Assembly (NCBI GenBank): GCA_030628305.1
Contig: DAOVRE010000043.1
Span: forward strand, 1 to 9,285
From: Candidatus Heimdallarchaeota archaeon
GTDB lineage: Archaea > Asgardarchaeota > Heimdallarchaeia > Heimdallarchaeales > Heimdallarchaeaceae
Length of the DNA: 9,285 bases
Direction of reading: 5' to 3'
Below the pieces are notes generated by a model. It saw nothing but the letters and a program-made list of their open reading frames with translations, had not been told where the DNA came from and did no database searches. Shown here in pieces: positions 1 to 6,107 of the stretch (position 1 is the stretch's first letter; the number at the start of each line of letters is the position of its first letter). The position numbers and the translations under genes are program-made.

Positions 1-57
1 ATCTTCTTCATCTATCATTTCAGATACATATGATGCTTGATAATTATCCTTTCTCAC
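1..57 (-). CDS. N-terminal start of an unidentified gene, cut by the left edge
   Basis: Only 19 codons are visible. They begin at a GTG at 57-55 and run open to position 1; the peptide reads MRKDNYQASYVSEMIDEED. The GTG is chosen because a clean GAGGT lies 7 nt upstream on the minus strand (65-69) and an in-frame stop (58-60) lies directly before it. An in-frame ATG at 18-16 is the alternative start; a TATA-like ATAATTATC centred near 44 would suit a leaderless start there. The gene is divergent from the 171-731 gene. The visible part is too short to assign a family, and a chance ORF cannot be excluded. Confidence 0.45.
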   Translation of the reverse strand, partial: MRKDNYQASYVSEMIDEED

Positions 58-64
58 CTATAGA

Positions 65-69
65 ACCTC
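65..69 (-). promoter_or_regulatory. Shine-Dalgarno GAGGT for the left-edge gene
   Basis: The minus strand reads GAGGT, then 7 nt, then GTG at 57-55. The match and spacing are good and decide for the GTG start. A TATA-like GTATACATATAATT (71-84) lies just upstream, but it would place transcription start downstream of this site. If the SD is used, the promoter must be further upstream, possibly the AAAAGTATTTG near 99. Confidence 0.4.
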
Positions 70-141
70 AAATTATATGTATACAAAAGGAAAACAAATA
101 CTTTTTGGTAAAAAGGGGCCACTTTTTTATTGCGGAAAATC

Positions 142-150
142 TTTATTTAA
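142..150 (+). promoter_or_regulatory. Archaeal TATA box of the deazaflavin reductase gene
   Basis: TTTATTTAA is preceded by a purine-rich GCGGAAAA resembling a BRE. Its centre (146) lies 25 nt before the ATG at 171, so transcription is predicted to start at or next to the start codon and give a leaderless mRNA. There is no Shine-Dalgarno sequence in front of this ATG, which agrees. Confidence 0.6.
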
Positions 151-170
151 GCTGCTTTTTATGGTAATTT

Positions 171-731
171 ATGAATAAAAAAATTCAAAAGGAAGGCGGA
201 GTATTTCCCCGTCCAGGCTCAGTAGAGCATAACTTCCTATTTGGTGATAAGATCCAGAAACAAAAATCGTTAAAACGTTGGAAACGTCTTAACAAATATG
301 TCACTATCCCCCTTTATAAATTAGGAATATTCCCCCTATTTGGTTTTGGTAAGATATTTCTTTTACTTTACACAAAGGGTAGAAAAACAGGAAAAGTGAG
401 GACAACTCCTCTTGAATATAGAAGAAAAGATGGAGAGGTGTATGTTGTTGCAGGAAGAGGTGGAAAAGCTCATTGGTTCAATAACCTCCTAGCTAATCCT
501 GATGATGTTGAAGTGAAAATTGGTTTTCGTAAATTCCCTGCAATGTTTGAACTAATTAAGGATGTAGAAACAAAGAACCAATTTTTTATGTGGTATGTAA
601 CAAAATTCCCTCGAGATGCTAAATTTCTTTTTGGATGGAACCCAAAAGAAGATGATCCAAAAGAAGTTGATTTTACAACATTTTCTTCTTTAATCAAACT
701 GTTAAAAATAAAGAAAAAGGATACGAGTTAG
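171..731 (+). CDS. F420/deazaflavin-dependent nitroreductase-family protein (DUF385/Ddn-like)
   Basis: This 186-residue protein belongs, by motif recognition, to the split beta-barrel family of deazaflavin-dependent nitroreductases and F420H2-dependent quinone reductases (mycobacterial Ddn is the type member). Family-typical stretches are the GRKTGKVRTTPL segment (70-81) and the VVAGRGGKAHWFNNLLANPD stretch (92-111), which in this family form the cofactor pocket. The length is slightly above the usual 120-160 residues because of a basic N-terminal extension (about 1-40). A hydrophobic aromatic-rich stretch (about 45-67) follows and may help membrane association. The ATG at 171 fits a TATA box 25 nt upstream; an ATG at 161 gives only five codons. 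The gene stops 4 nt before the convergent gene at 736. The physiological substrate is unknown, and cofactor F420 rather than FMN is inferred from the family. Confidence 0.87.
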   Translation: MNKKIQKEGGVFPRPGSVEHNFLFGDKIQKQKSLKRWKRLNKYVTIPLYKLGIFPLFGFGKIFLLLYTKGRKTGKVRTTPLEYRRKDGEVYVVAGRGGKAHWFNNLLANPDDVEVKIGFRKFPAMFELIKDVETKNQFFMWYVTKFPRDAKFLFGWNPKEDDPKEVDFTTFSSLIKLLKIKKKDTS

Positions 732-735
732 GTAT

Positions 736-1713
736 CTATTTTTCCTCATATTTTTTTAGAGCCATTATTACAATAGATACAGCTATGACACTTATGATTG
801 GTGCAAATGCGATACTTTCACTTACTGTGGGGCTCCATCCTGAAAGTTTTGCCCATAACCACCAGATTGCATAAGCTTTCAAGTTTCCATTTAATGCTTG
901 ACTATGAGCACAAACACAGTCATACCAGTCAACACCTTCAGTATGTGTTGCTTGCCAATCTAAAGCCCAATTGCCATTATGTGTCTCATTGTACCAGCTG
1001 CAGCTGTCAGTTACCTTTTTGTCACCATAATAATTTCCATCTGGGTCATAGGATTCGATATCGGCAAAATCAAACAGTATCTTGTTATTGTCTTTGCAAT
1101 GATTTCTGATTTGTTCATTACTGAGCCAAACGCTACCGCCTATTCCTAAACCCTCAACATGACCGGTCATATACACAAACATCACATCAGGAAAGTCCGT
1201 TTCAAGTTGAGACATTGGACCTAGGTAATGATCTATCATGGTTTGACCTAAATAATCGTTTACTTGACCACACCACGACCACATTATCACATTACAATCA
1301 GCGTTTGCAGGATCTTCTAGATAATTTCTTGTAGCTTCTGCCCAGTCTGCATAACCCAAATCTGCAGCCGAAACAGCATAATTTGCCATAGCATCGTCAT
1401 GGAGGAAAGTACTGTTATAGGAATACAGCCCCACTGTTCCACCAAGCCCTTCTTTAAAAGCAGCTAATGGTGCCATTCCACCAGGTATTTGAGAACCATG
1501 GGATGTGTGCTCATAAGCAATATGAAGAGTATTTTTAGCATAGATAATTGCTGATTCAGGTATTTGATCATAACGAACTATGTTTACAATTGTATGGTCA
1601 GCAATAATTGGTTGGGTTAATACAGCAGTTGAAGTTGAAATTGTCATATTGCTCATTACTAAACTCACTATAAAAATTATCAATAAAATGTAGCGATTAA
1701 CCTTTGTTTTCAT
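736..1713 (-). CDS. Secreted, C-terminally membrane-anchored protein with HTSHGSQ motif, possible SGNH-like hydrolase
   Basis: The 325-residue product has an N-terminal signal-type helix (about 8-23, after MKTKVNR) and a C-terminal hydrophobic helix (about 301-319) ending in the basic tail KKYEEK. The body should therefore lie outside the cell, tethered at its C terminus. The ectodomain carries LHIAYEHTSHGSQI (63-76), MWSWCGQV, MTGHVEG, DCVCAHSQALN and a Trp-rich WWLWAKLSGW end. I recall this pattern from uncharacterised secreted proteins that begin with a (G/E)HTSHGSQ block. Ser71 or Ser74 together with the Asp/His of DCVCAHS could be an SGNH-type catalytic set, but that is only an inference. 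Six cysteines in the ectodomain suggest disulfides, and sequons (NMT, NST, NET) allow N-glycosylation. The ATG fits a TATA box 25 nt upstream. The substrate is unknown. Confidence 0.75.
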   Translation of the reverse strand: MKTKVNRYILLIIFIVSLVMSNMTISTSTAVLTQPIIADHTIVNIVRYDQIPESAIIYAKNTLHIAYEHTSHGSQIPGGMAPLAAFKEGLGGTVGLYSYNSTFLHDDAMANYAVSAADLGYADWAEATRNYLEDPANADCNVIMWSWCGQVNDYLGQTMIDHYLGPMSQLETDFPDVMFVYMTGHVEGLGIGGSVWLSNEQIRNHCKDNNKILFDFADIESYDPDGNYYGDKKVTDSCSWYNETHNGNWALDWQATHTEGVDWYDCVCAHSQALNGNLKAYAIWWLWAKLSGWSPTVSESIAFAPIISVIAVSIVIMALKKYEEK

Positions 1714-1733
1714 TTAATCCCCGCTTCTAATGC

Positions 1734-1742
1734 TTATAATAT
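1734..1742 (-). promoter_or_regulatory. TATA box of the anchored secreted protein gene
   Basis: The minus strand reads ATATTATAA, centred 25 nt before the ATG whose first base is 1713. This predicts a leaderless transcript. No SD-like motif is present between the box and the ATG. Confidence 0.55.
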
Positions 1743-1832
1743 GTAATACAAATAAAACATTAAAAAAGTTATTTAAAAAAAGGATTAATAAATCTATTAT
1801 TATTATTATTATATCTTGGGGAAATCATCTAT

Positions 1833-2282
1833 TTATACTTGGACTTCTTCTTTTGCTGGAGCTACAAATGTTTCATCTTTCTTCTTTAGATAATAATAGG
1901 TACATAAAATAATCCCTATACTTGCTAAAAACATTGTAGAATATGGCCACAGAAGTGTTGCGAAGGCAAGATATCCTGCTAGGACTGCTATTAGATAGAT
2001 AATACCTAGAGGTACGAATGAAAACACCTTGTACAATAAAGTACTGTCATAATTGACCTTGGGTTCAATGAGATATGTTAGTAGATATAAAACAGCTGAA
2101 CCAAGTACTAATAATTGAATTAATCCTATTAACACGTTTATACCAGAGAATGGAAGTGCAGCTATAATGAACGACCAAATCATATAATATAGTGAAAATA
2201 TGATTAGGAGTATCCAAGATACTATAACACCAATTCCCCATGGATTTTTTGTGAATCTTTGTAATTCTTCTTTTAAAGACAT
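1833..2282 (-). CDS. Small four-helix integral membrane protein, function unknown
   Basis: The 149-residue product is mostly hydrophobic, with four predicted membrane helices at about 16-39, 47-72, 86-107 and 108-131. The N terminus (MSLKEELQRFTKNPWG) is charged and likely cytosolic. The C-terminal tail is polar and begins with a KKKDE stretch; with four helices, both ends lie on the same (inner) side. Short loops and the absence of conserved charged residues within the helices argue against a transporter or enzyme on this view. I do not recognise a named family. The gene lies 63 nt downstream of the TPR gene on the same strand and could be read through from it, although a TATA-like element about 24 nt before its ATG suggests its own promoter. 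Confidence 0.72.
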   Translation of the reverse strand: MSLKEELQRFTKNPWGIGVIVSWILLIIFSLYYMIWSFIIAALPFSGINVLIGLIQLLVLGSAVLYLLTYLIEPKVNYDSTLLYKVFSFVPLGIIYLIAVLAGYLAFATLLWPYSTMFLASIGIILCTYYYLKKKDETFVAPAKEEVQV

Positions 2283-2299
2283 GTTAAATATGTGCTTGC

Positions 2300-2312
2300 C
2301 TTAAGTAATTAA
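2300..2312 (-). promoter_or_regulatory. Possible TATA element of the four-helix membrane protein gene
   Basis: The minus strand reads TTAATTACTTAAG, centred about 24 nt before the ATG at 2282. The sequence is a weak match to box A, but the distance is right for a leaderless start. It sits inside the 63-nt gap after the TPR gene. Confidence 0.35.
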
Positions 2313-2345
2313 GTTTTCTAAAGCGTCAAACAAAATAATGTTGCC

Positions 2346-4304
2346 TTAAGCTTTGCTGGGAAAGACCATTTTTGCTAATTCATCAATCATATTTCTAGAA
2401 CCCACCGAAATTGGTTTTGATGTTTTTATTGCTCTTAGTAAATCCTCCCATATGGATGTCGAAGTACCTATGATTCTGGTCAAAGCTTCTAACTTTTGCA
2501 TTGCTGAATAGGTTTGTCCTTTGATTACATAACTGAAAAGAAATGGCTTCTTTGCTTTTACTAGTAAAGTGTACTCTTGATGTTTGATTCTTTCAATTGA
2601 TCCCTCACTTGCGAATGTTTCTTGACTGAATTTAATAATTGCTGCAAGAAATCCTCCGATCAAGACTCCATCAAATTGACTTCCTTCAACATAATTCTTT
2701 GTATAAAGAGGTGTTCCATTCTCAGATAAAACAATAAGTAGAACAGGTTCTTCATTAATAATTTCTGTAGTACCGGAATTTCCGTTTTTAATCAGTTTTA
2801 CTACCAGACCACCAAGCTGCGCAAGCTCTATTCTTTCTTTCAACCCTACTTTTTTATCAATCAAATTTTCCCATTCACTCAATTGGTTCAATAAAGAATC
2901 ATGATCGCTTGAAATACTAATAGCTAATTTGCGTAATCCTTTCCTTTCTGCAATTTCTTGTGCTTTATTCAGTAATTCTCTTGCCTTTTCTAAGTCTAAA
3001 TCAACTAAAGCTATTTGACTCTGTAACCAGTAAGTTTTCGCTAGTAAATTGTGAGAATCTTGATGTTTTGCTATATCAAACAGACTGCTTACCATAGCTT
3101 GGAGAAGCGTAAAAATCTCTTGATCTCCTGAAATCTTGAGCTCATCTAGAAGTAATTCACTTAATCCAATTAACGCTATAACTGTTAATGAATGATCAAC
3201 AATTTCTTCTTCAAGTACTTCCTGAAGAAGTTCTTGAGCTTCGACTCGATGTTTCATCCTCGGACTCGTTTTTAAAAGAGTTGCCTCAGCAATTTTTCGT
3301 AACTGACTGACAAAAGAATTCTTTTTAGAAGATTCTATATGTCTTAATCTATCTAAGTATCTTTGGGCACTTTTTGTATTGTTTGAATCCAAAGAAGCTG
3401 AAATTAAATAAAATAAAGTCATAGCTATGTCTTGCTTATTTCCTATCTCCTCTCTCAATGAGAGACTTTGCTTGAAATAGCGTACAGCTGTATCAAACTT
3501 CCCTTTTTGTTGATAGACTTCTCCAATATTGTAAAAAGCTAAACTTACAAATTGACTATTGCCAATTTCTTCCCAACTATCGAGACTTTGTTTATAGTAA
3601 CTTAATGCTTCATCTAACTCTCCCTGATAGCGAAATATATTCCCTATGTTGTTTAGAGATGTAGCGATATCATCTATGTTACCAAACTCTTTGTAAAGAA
3701 ACAAACTTTTTTGATAATACCCTAAGGCTTTGTGAAGCTCTCCTTTTGATCTATTAAGAACTCCAAGGTTATTAAAAATCGAACTTATTTCCTGCTTATC
3801 TCCAATTTTTTCCCATAAAGAAAGGCTTTTTCTGTAATATCTTTCTGCCTCTTCAAAATTACCTTCTGTATGATAGAGTACTCCTTTTATTCTGTAAGTT
3901 CTAGCTTCTCTCTGTATAACAGATCCTATTTTTTGGTCTTTTAGTTTTTTAATAATTGGTTTATTTTTATCAAGTATTTTTTTAGCTTCTTCGAGTTTAC
4001 CTAATCGCCAATATGAATAAGCTGTTTCATTTGTTGCATCTAGAATAGCTAAACAGTCGTCAGGATCTTTGCATTTCTTAAGAGCTTCTTCTGCTAAATT
4101 CAGAGCTTTTTCATATTTGCCTGTTTTATTATATATCTCACTCTTGAGAATCTGGCAATTTATCAGCTTCTTTTCTTCCAAATCTCCCTTCTTTTGAATA
4201 CTTTTCAAGTTTTTTAAGGCTTCATCATACTTTCCTTCACTAATTAGCTTCCTTACATGTTCAAAGTTTGCTGTAGGGTAAGTGCTCAGATTCAAAAGCC
4301 TCAA
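2346..4304 (-). CDS. Tetratricopeptide-repeat protein with C-terminal alpha/beta domain
   Basis: The 652-residue soluble protein is a likely protein-interaction scaffold. Degenerate TPRs fill about 13-125. Four clear 40-residue repeats follow, each opening with a G-x-(F/L)-x-x-A-x-x-(Y/F) block at 148, 188, 228 and 268 and ending in a SLxxxxEIGN-like helix. Helical, less regular repeats continue to about 480. The C-terminal part (about 517-610) differs: two predicted beta strands (LLIVLSENGTPLY), an amphipathic helix (GVLIGGFLAAIIKFSQETF), further strands (YTLLVKAKKPFLFSYVIKG) and a closing helix. That order resembles a roadblock/longin (profilin-like) fold, which is an inference from the strand-helix pattern. 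The start is TTG at 4304, directly after an in-frame stop; a second TTG at 4295 is possible, and no in-frame ATG exists near the N terminus. The partner is unknown. Confidence 0.85.
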   Translation of the reverse strand: MRLLNLSTYPTANFEHVRKLISEGKYDEALKNLKSIQKKGDLEEKKLINCQILKSEIYNKTGKYEKALNLAEEALKKCKDPDDCLAILDATNETAYSYWRLGKLEEAKKILDKNKPIIKKLKDQKIGSVIQREARTYRIKGVLYHTEGNFEEAERYYRKSLSLWEKIGDKQEISSIFNNLGVLNRSKGELHKALGYYQKSLFLYKEFGNIDDIATSLNNIGNIFRYQGELDEALSYYKQSLDSWEEIGNSQFVSLAFYNIGEVYQQKGKFDTAVRYFKQSLSLREEIGNKQDIAMTLFYLISASLDSNNTKSAQRYLDRLRHIESSKKNSFVSQLRKIAEATLLKTSPRMKHRVEAQELLQEVLEEEIVDHSLTVIALIGLSELLLDELKISGDQEIFTLLQAMVSSLFDIAKHQDSHNLLAKTYWLQSQIALVDLDLEKARELLNKAQEIAERKGLRKLAISISSDHDSLLNQLSEWENLIDKKVGLKERIELAQLGGLVVKLIKNGNSGTTEIINEEPVLLIVLSENGTPLYTKNYVEGSQFDGVLIGGFLAAIIKFSQETFASEGSIERIKHQEYTLLVKAKKPFLFSYVIKGQTYSAMQKLEALTRIIGTSTSIWEDLLRAIKTSKPISVGSRNMIDELAKMVFPSKA

Positions 4305-4327
4305 TTATTTAATAAGCTGTAATAGAA

Positions 4328-4337
4328 TAATAAATTT
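4328..4337 (-). promoter_or_regulatory. TATA box of the TPR gene
   Basis: The minus strand reads AAATTTATTA, centred 28 nt before the TTG at 4304. This supports a very short or absent leader. It also supports reading the gene from one of the two TTG codons (4304 or 4295) rather than from a more distant start. Confidence 0.45.
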
Positions 4338-4481
4338 ACTACAGTGGTAATGACACAAAGTTTGTTTAAAATATGCTTAGGTGAAACTTTTTTCAAGTCA
4401 ATTATACTTGATTGAGTTTTTCTAGAATAACAGTTAGCAAACTTAGAAAATTGTTAATTTTGAGTATGCAAGTTTCTCTTT

Positions 4482-4712
4482 CTAAATAAATCGCTCTTTT
4501 ATTTTTGGCATAGCTATATTTTTAGTAAGTTCCGATAAACTTTCTGCGTAATCAAAATGCTTGCCACAGAACCATTCTGCATAAGGGGGATGCTCAACAA
4601 TTTTCTTTTTATCCCATTCAATATCCCCTTTTCGTTTAGCAAAATTAACTACTCCTCCTTCTTTTTGAGGATTAAACCTTACATCACAAATTACACATAC
4701 AGGTGGTTTCAT
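4482..4712 (-). CDS. Small putative zinc-binding protein, tandem paralogue B
   Basis: The 76-residue product starts MKPPVCVICD and carries Cys6, Cys9, His41, Cys49 and His52. The CxxC near the N terminus and the CxxH in the block HPPYAEWFCGKH probably form one zinc site. It shares with its upstream neighbour (4717-4965) the MKPP-CxIC start, an EGG turn, a KR pair, a conserved Trp and the HPP(Y/F)AEWFC--H block, so the two are tandem duplicates. It is shorter in the middle than its sibling and ends KERFI instead of the longer C-terminal helix. The ATG lies 4 nt after the stop of the first copy with no strong SD, which suggests one mRNA and translational coupling. No named family is recognised; a protein or nucleic-acid binding role is a guess. 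Confidence 0.8.
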   Translation of the reverse strand: MKPPVCVICDVRFNPQKEGGVVNFAKRKGDIEWDKKKIVEHPPYAEWFCGKHFDYAESLSELTKNIAMPKIKERFI

Positions 4713-4716
4713 AAAA

Positions 4717-4965
4717 TCAACTCGTTGGATATTTTTCCTTTAGAATTTTCATAGCTTCATCTATAGTGAGTTCTTTCAACTCTTTTGCAGCCTCGTAATG
4801 CTCTGCACAGAACCATTCTGCGAAGGGTGGATGACCTTGCATACTTTCTTCTTTCATAACATTAATCCATCTTTCATCACTGCTTCGTTTTTGAAAGTAA
4901 ACTAAACCGCCTTCCTCAGTATCTAGAAATTCTTTATAACATATTGTGCACATTGGTGGCTTCAT
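4717..4965 (-). CDS. Small putative zinc-binding protein, tandem paralogue A
   Basis: The 82-residue product begins MKPPMCTICY, with Cys6 and Cys9 as a zinc knuckle and Cys53/His56 in the block GHPPFAEWFCAEH (His45 is a further candidate ligand). A charged helix (about 57-79) follows. This is the first gene of the pair; the second copy starts 4 nt after its stop. A strong TATA box lies 26-27 nt before the ATG, so the pair should be one leaderless transcription unit. The block order (CxxC, EGG-x-x-x-F-x-KR, Trp, HPPxAEWFCxxH) repeats in both copies, which is good evidence that both are real genes under selection. The function is unknown. Confidence 0.82.
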   Translation of the reverse strand: MKPPMCTICYKEFLDTEEGGLVYFQKRSSDERWINVMKEESMQGHPPFAEWFCAEHYEAAKELKELTIDEAMKILKEKYPTS

Positions 4966-4986
4966 ATAATTTGCTGATAAGAAGAC

Positions 4987-4996
4987 TATATAAAAA
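4987..4996 (-). promoter_or_regulatory. TATA box of the zinc-protein pair
   Basis: The minus strand reads TTTTTATATA, one of the best box A matches in the window. It is centred 26-27 nt before the ATG at 4965, which predicts a leaderless bicistronic mRNA. Confidence 0.65.
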
Positions 4997-5044
4997 TTTT
5001 AGGGGAAAAATAGTGAGAAAAATGATGGCTTTATTATACAAACA

Positions 5045-5929
5045 TCATTTCAGTCTTACCGACCTTCGGATAAACGTCATGGTTTCAGTAGCCATTAATC
5101 TATTATTGGAATCTTCATCATTTCTAGCGATCTCACCTAGCTTATCAATCGTTGAAAGATCATTTATTTCTTTAAGATTTTTTAAACCCTCAAATCTAAC
5201 CCTAGCATTTTCATCATCCAAGATTTTAAGATTCATTTGCAAGATTTTAGAGTCTTTAATCTCTTCTTTCTTAATTATCTTCCCTAACTCTGTAAGAACT
5301 AAAAGACGTATAGACCATTCTTTATCTTCTAAAGCTTTCTCCAAATGTGGAAGGGGGTTCCCCTCTACTCTAGTTGTAAGAAATTCAACCGCAACCTCTT
5401 TTACTGTTTTATTAAGGTCTAAGATAAAACGTGCAATTAATGATGCAGGCACCTTGACTTGGAAATTCAATAAAGTGGATTTAGCTTCTTCCCTAACTGA
5501 ATCTGTGCCATCTTTTAACATCTCAAAAAGAGGTTCTATCATGGATGGGCTATCAAAATGTTTCAATTCTTTTGCAGCTGAATACCTGACTTGTGGGTGT
5601 TCATCTCTTAAAGATTGTACGAGAAATGGAACAGTTTCCGGATTCTTATGTTTCCCAAACGAGCCTATAGCTGCTTGTCTTACCTCCCAGTCTTTGTCCT
5701 CTAAAATGTGTGTTAGAGAAATCAAAGCATGTCGATCTTCAATATCTCCTAAAATCTCCGCTGCAAAGGTTCGGACACCTTTATCTTCATCTTGTAGAGT
5801 TCGAATTATTAGATTCATAGCAGTATGATCTTGTTTGTGAGACGATAGTTGTTCTAGTGCTAACTGTCTCATAGCAGGATTTTTGTTTTCTAATTGTTTG
5901 GTTATTTTTTGGATTTCTTCATTGGACAT
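5045..5929 (-). CDS. HEAT-repeat protein (PBS-lyase-type HEAT)
   Basis: The 294-residue soluble protein is made of about nine two-helix HEAT repeats. The diagnostic V/I-[RK] pair of the second helix recurs with an exact 31-residue period at 52, 83, 114, 145, 176 and 207, then less regularly at 244 and 276. Each pair is preceded by a DxD/DKxW-type turn and followed by an alanine-rich stretch such as AAEILGDI or AAIGSFGKH. This is the pattern of phycocyanobilin-lyase-type HEAT repeats, which usually act as protein-binding scaffolds. No catalytic domain is attached, so an adaptor role is the most that can be said. The start ATG (MSNEEIQKI) is the first of the repeat-bearing frame. The gene diverges from the transporter at 6108 and lies 79 nt upstream of the zinc-protein pair on the same strand. 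Confidence 0.88.
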   Translation of the reverse strand: MSNEEIQKITKQLENKNPAMRQLALEQLSSHKQDHTAMNLIIRTLQDEDKGVRTFAAEILGDIEDRHALISLTHILEDKDWEVRQAAIGSFGKHKNPETVPFLVQSLRDEHPQVRYSAAKELKHFDSPSMIEPLFEMLKDGTDSVREEAKSTLLNFQVKVPASLIARFILDLNKTVKEVAVEFLTTRVEGNPLPHLEKALEDKEWSIRLLVLTELGKIIKKEEIKDSKILQMNLKILDDENARVRFEGLKNLKEINDLSTIDKLGEIARNDEDSNNRLMATETMTFIRRSVRLK

Positions 5930-5976
5930 GTAAACACAACATAATTATTGTTATCGAATAATAGTGGAATAAACTC

Positions 5977-5985
5977 AATATAAGA
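5977..5985 (-). promoter_or_regulatory. Candidate TATA box of the HEAT-repeat gene
   Basis: The minus strand reads CTTATATTG, which would place transcription start near 5955 and give a leader of about 26 nt without an obvious SD. A weaker element, ATTATTCGATAA at 5951-5962, has the spacing for a leaderless start instead. The two cannot be separated by eye. Confidence 0.3.
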
Positions 5986-6041
5986 ATATTTTTGCTAGTT
6001 ACTGTTTTTATTCAAAATTAACGCTATTTTTTTTGCAAAAT

Positions 6042-6050
6042 TTTATATAA
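6042..6050 (+). promoter_or_regulatory. TATA box of the MFS transporter gene
   Basis: TTTATATAA is a near-ideal box A, preceded by a GCAAAA stretch. Transcription is predicted to start near 6072, leaving a leader of about 36 nt before the ATG at 6108. Confidence 0.6.
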
Positions 6051-6096
6051 TTCAACAAACAAACTAAAAATGTTGTTTCAAAACGAAAAAGAACTC

Positions 6097-6101
6097 GAGG
6101 T
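6097..6101 (+). promoter_or_regulatory. Shine-Dalgarno GAGGT of the MFS transporter
   Basis: GAGGT followed by 6 nt and then the ATG at 6108 is a textbook SD match. It fixes the start codon and shows that this mRNA is leadered, unlike most of its neighbours. Confidence 0.65.
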
Positions 6102-6107
6102 CACAAC

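Noticed and set aside
798..1109. Plus-strand 103-codon frame inside the secreted protein gene
   Set aside because: It is antisense to a gene with signal peptide, ordered motifs and anchor; the product is His/Cys-rich with no domain.
1795..1813. TTA trinucleotide tract
   Set aside because: Short, non-coding simple repeat between two genes; expected at this base composition.
1730..1912. Plus-strand 60-codon frame
   Set aside because: It runs through a TTA-rich tract, is low-complexity (Ile/Lys/Leu), and overlaps the minus-strand membrane protein gene.
4944..5828. Plus-strand open frame of 294 codons antisense to the HEAT-repeat gene, the same length as that gene
   Set aside because: The minus-strand frame has an exact HEAT period, while the antisense product is Ser-rich without recognisable motifs and begins inside the first zinc-protein gene. 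The equal length is coincidence.
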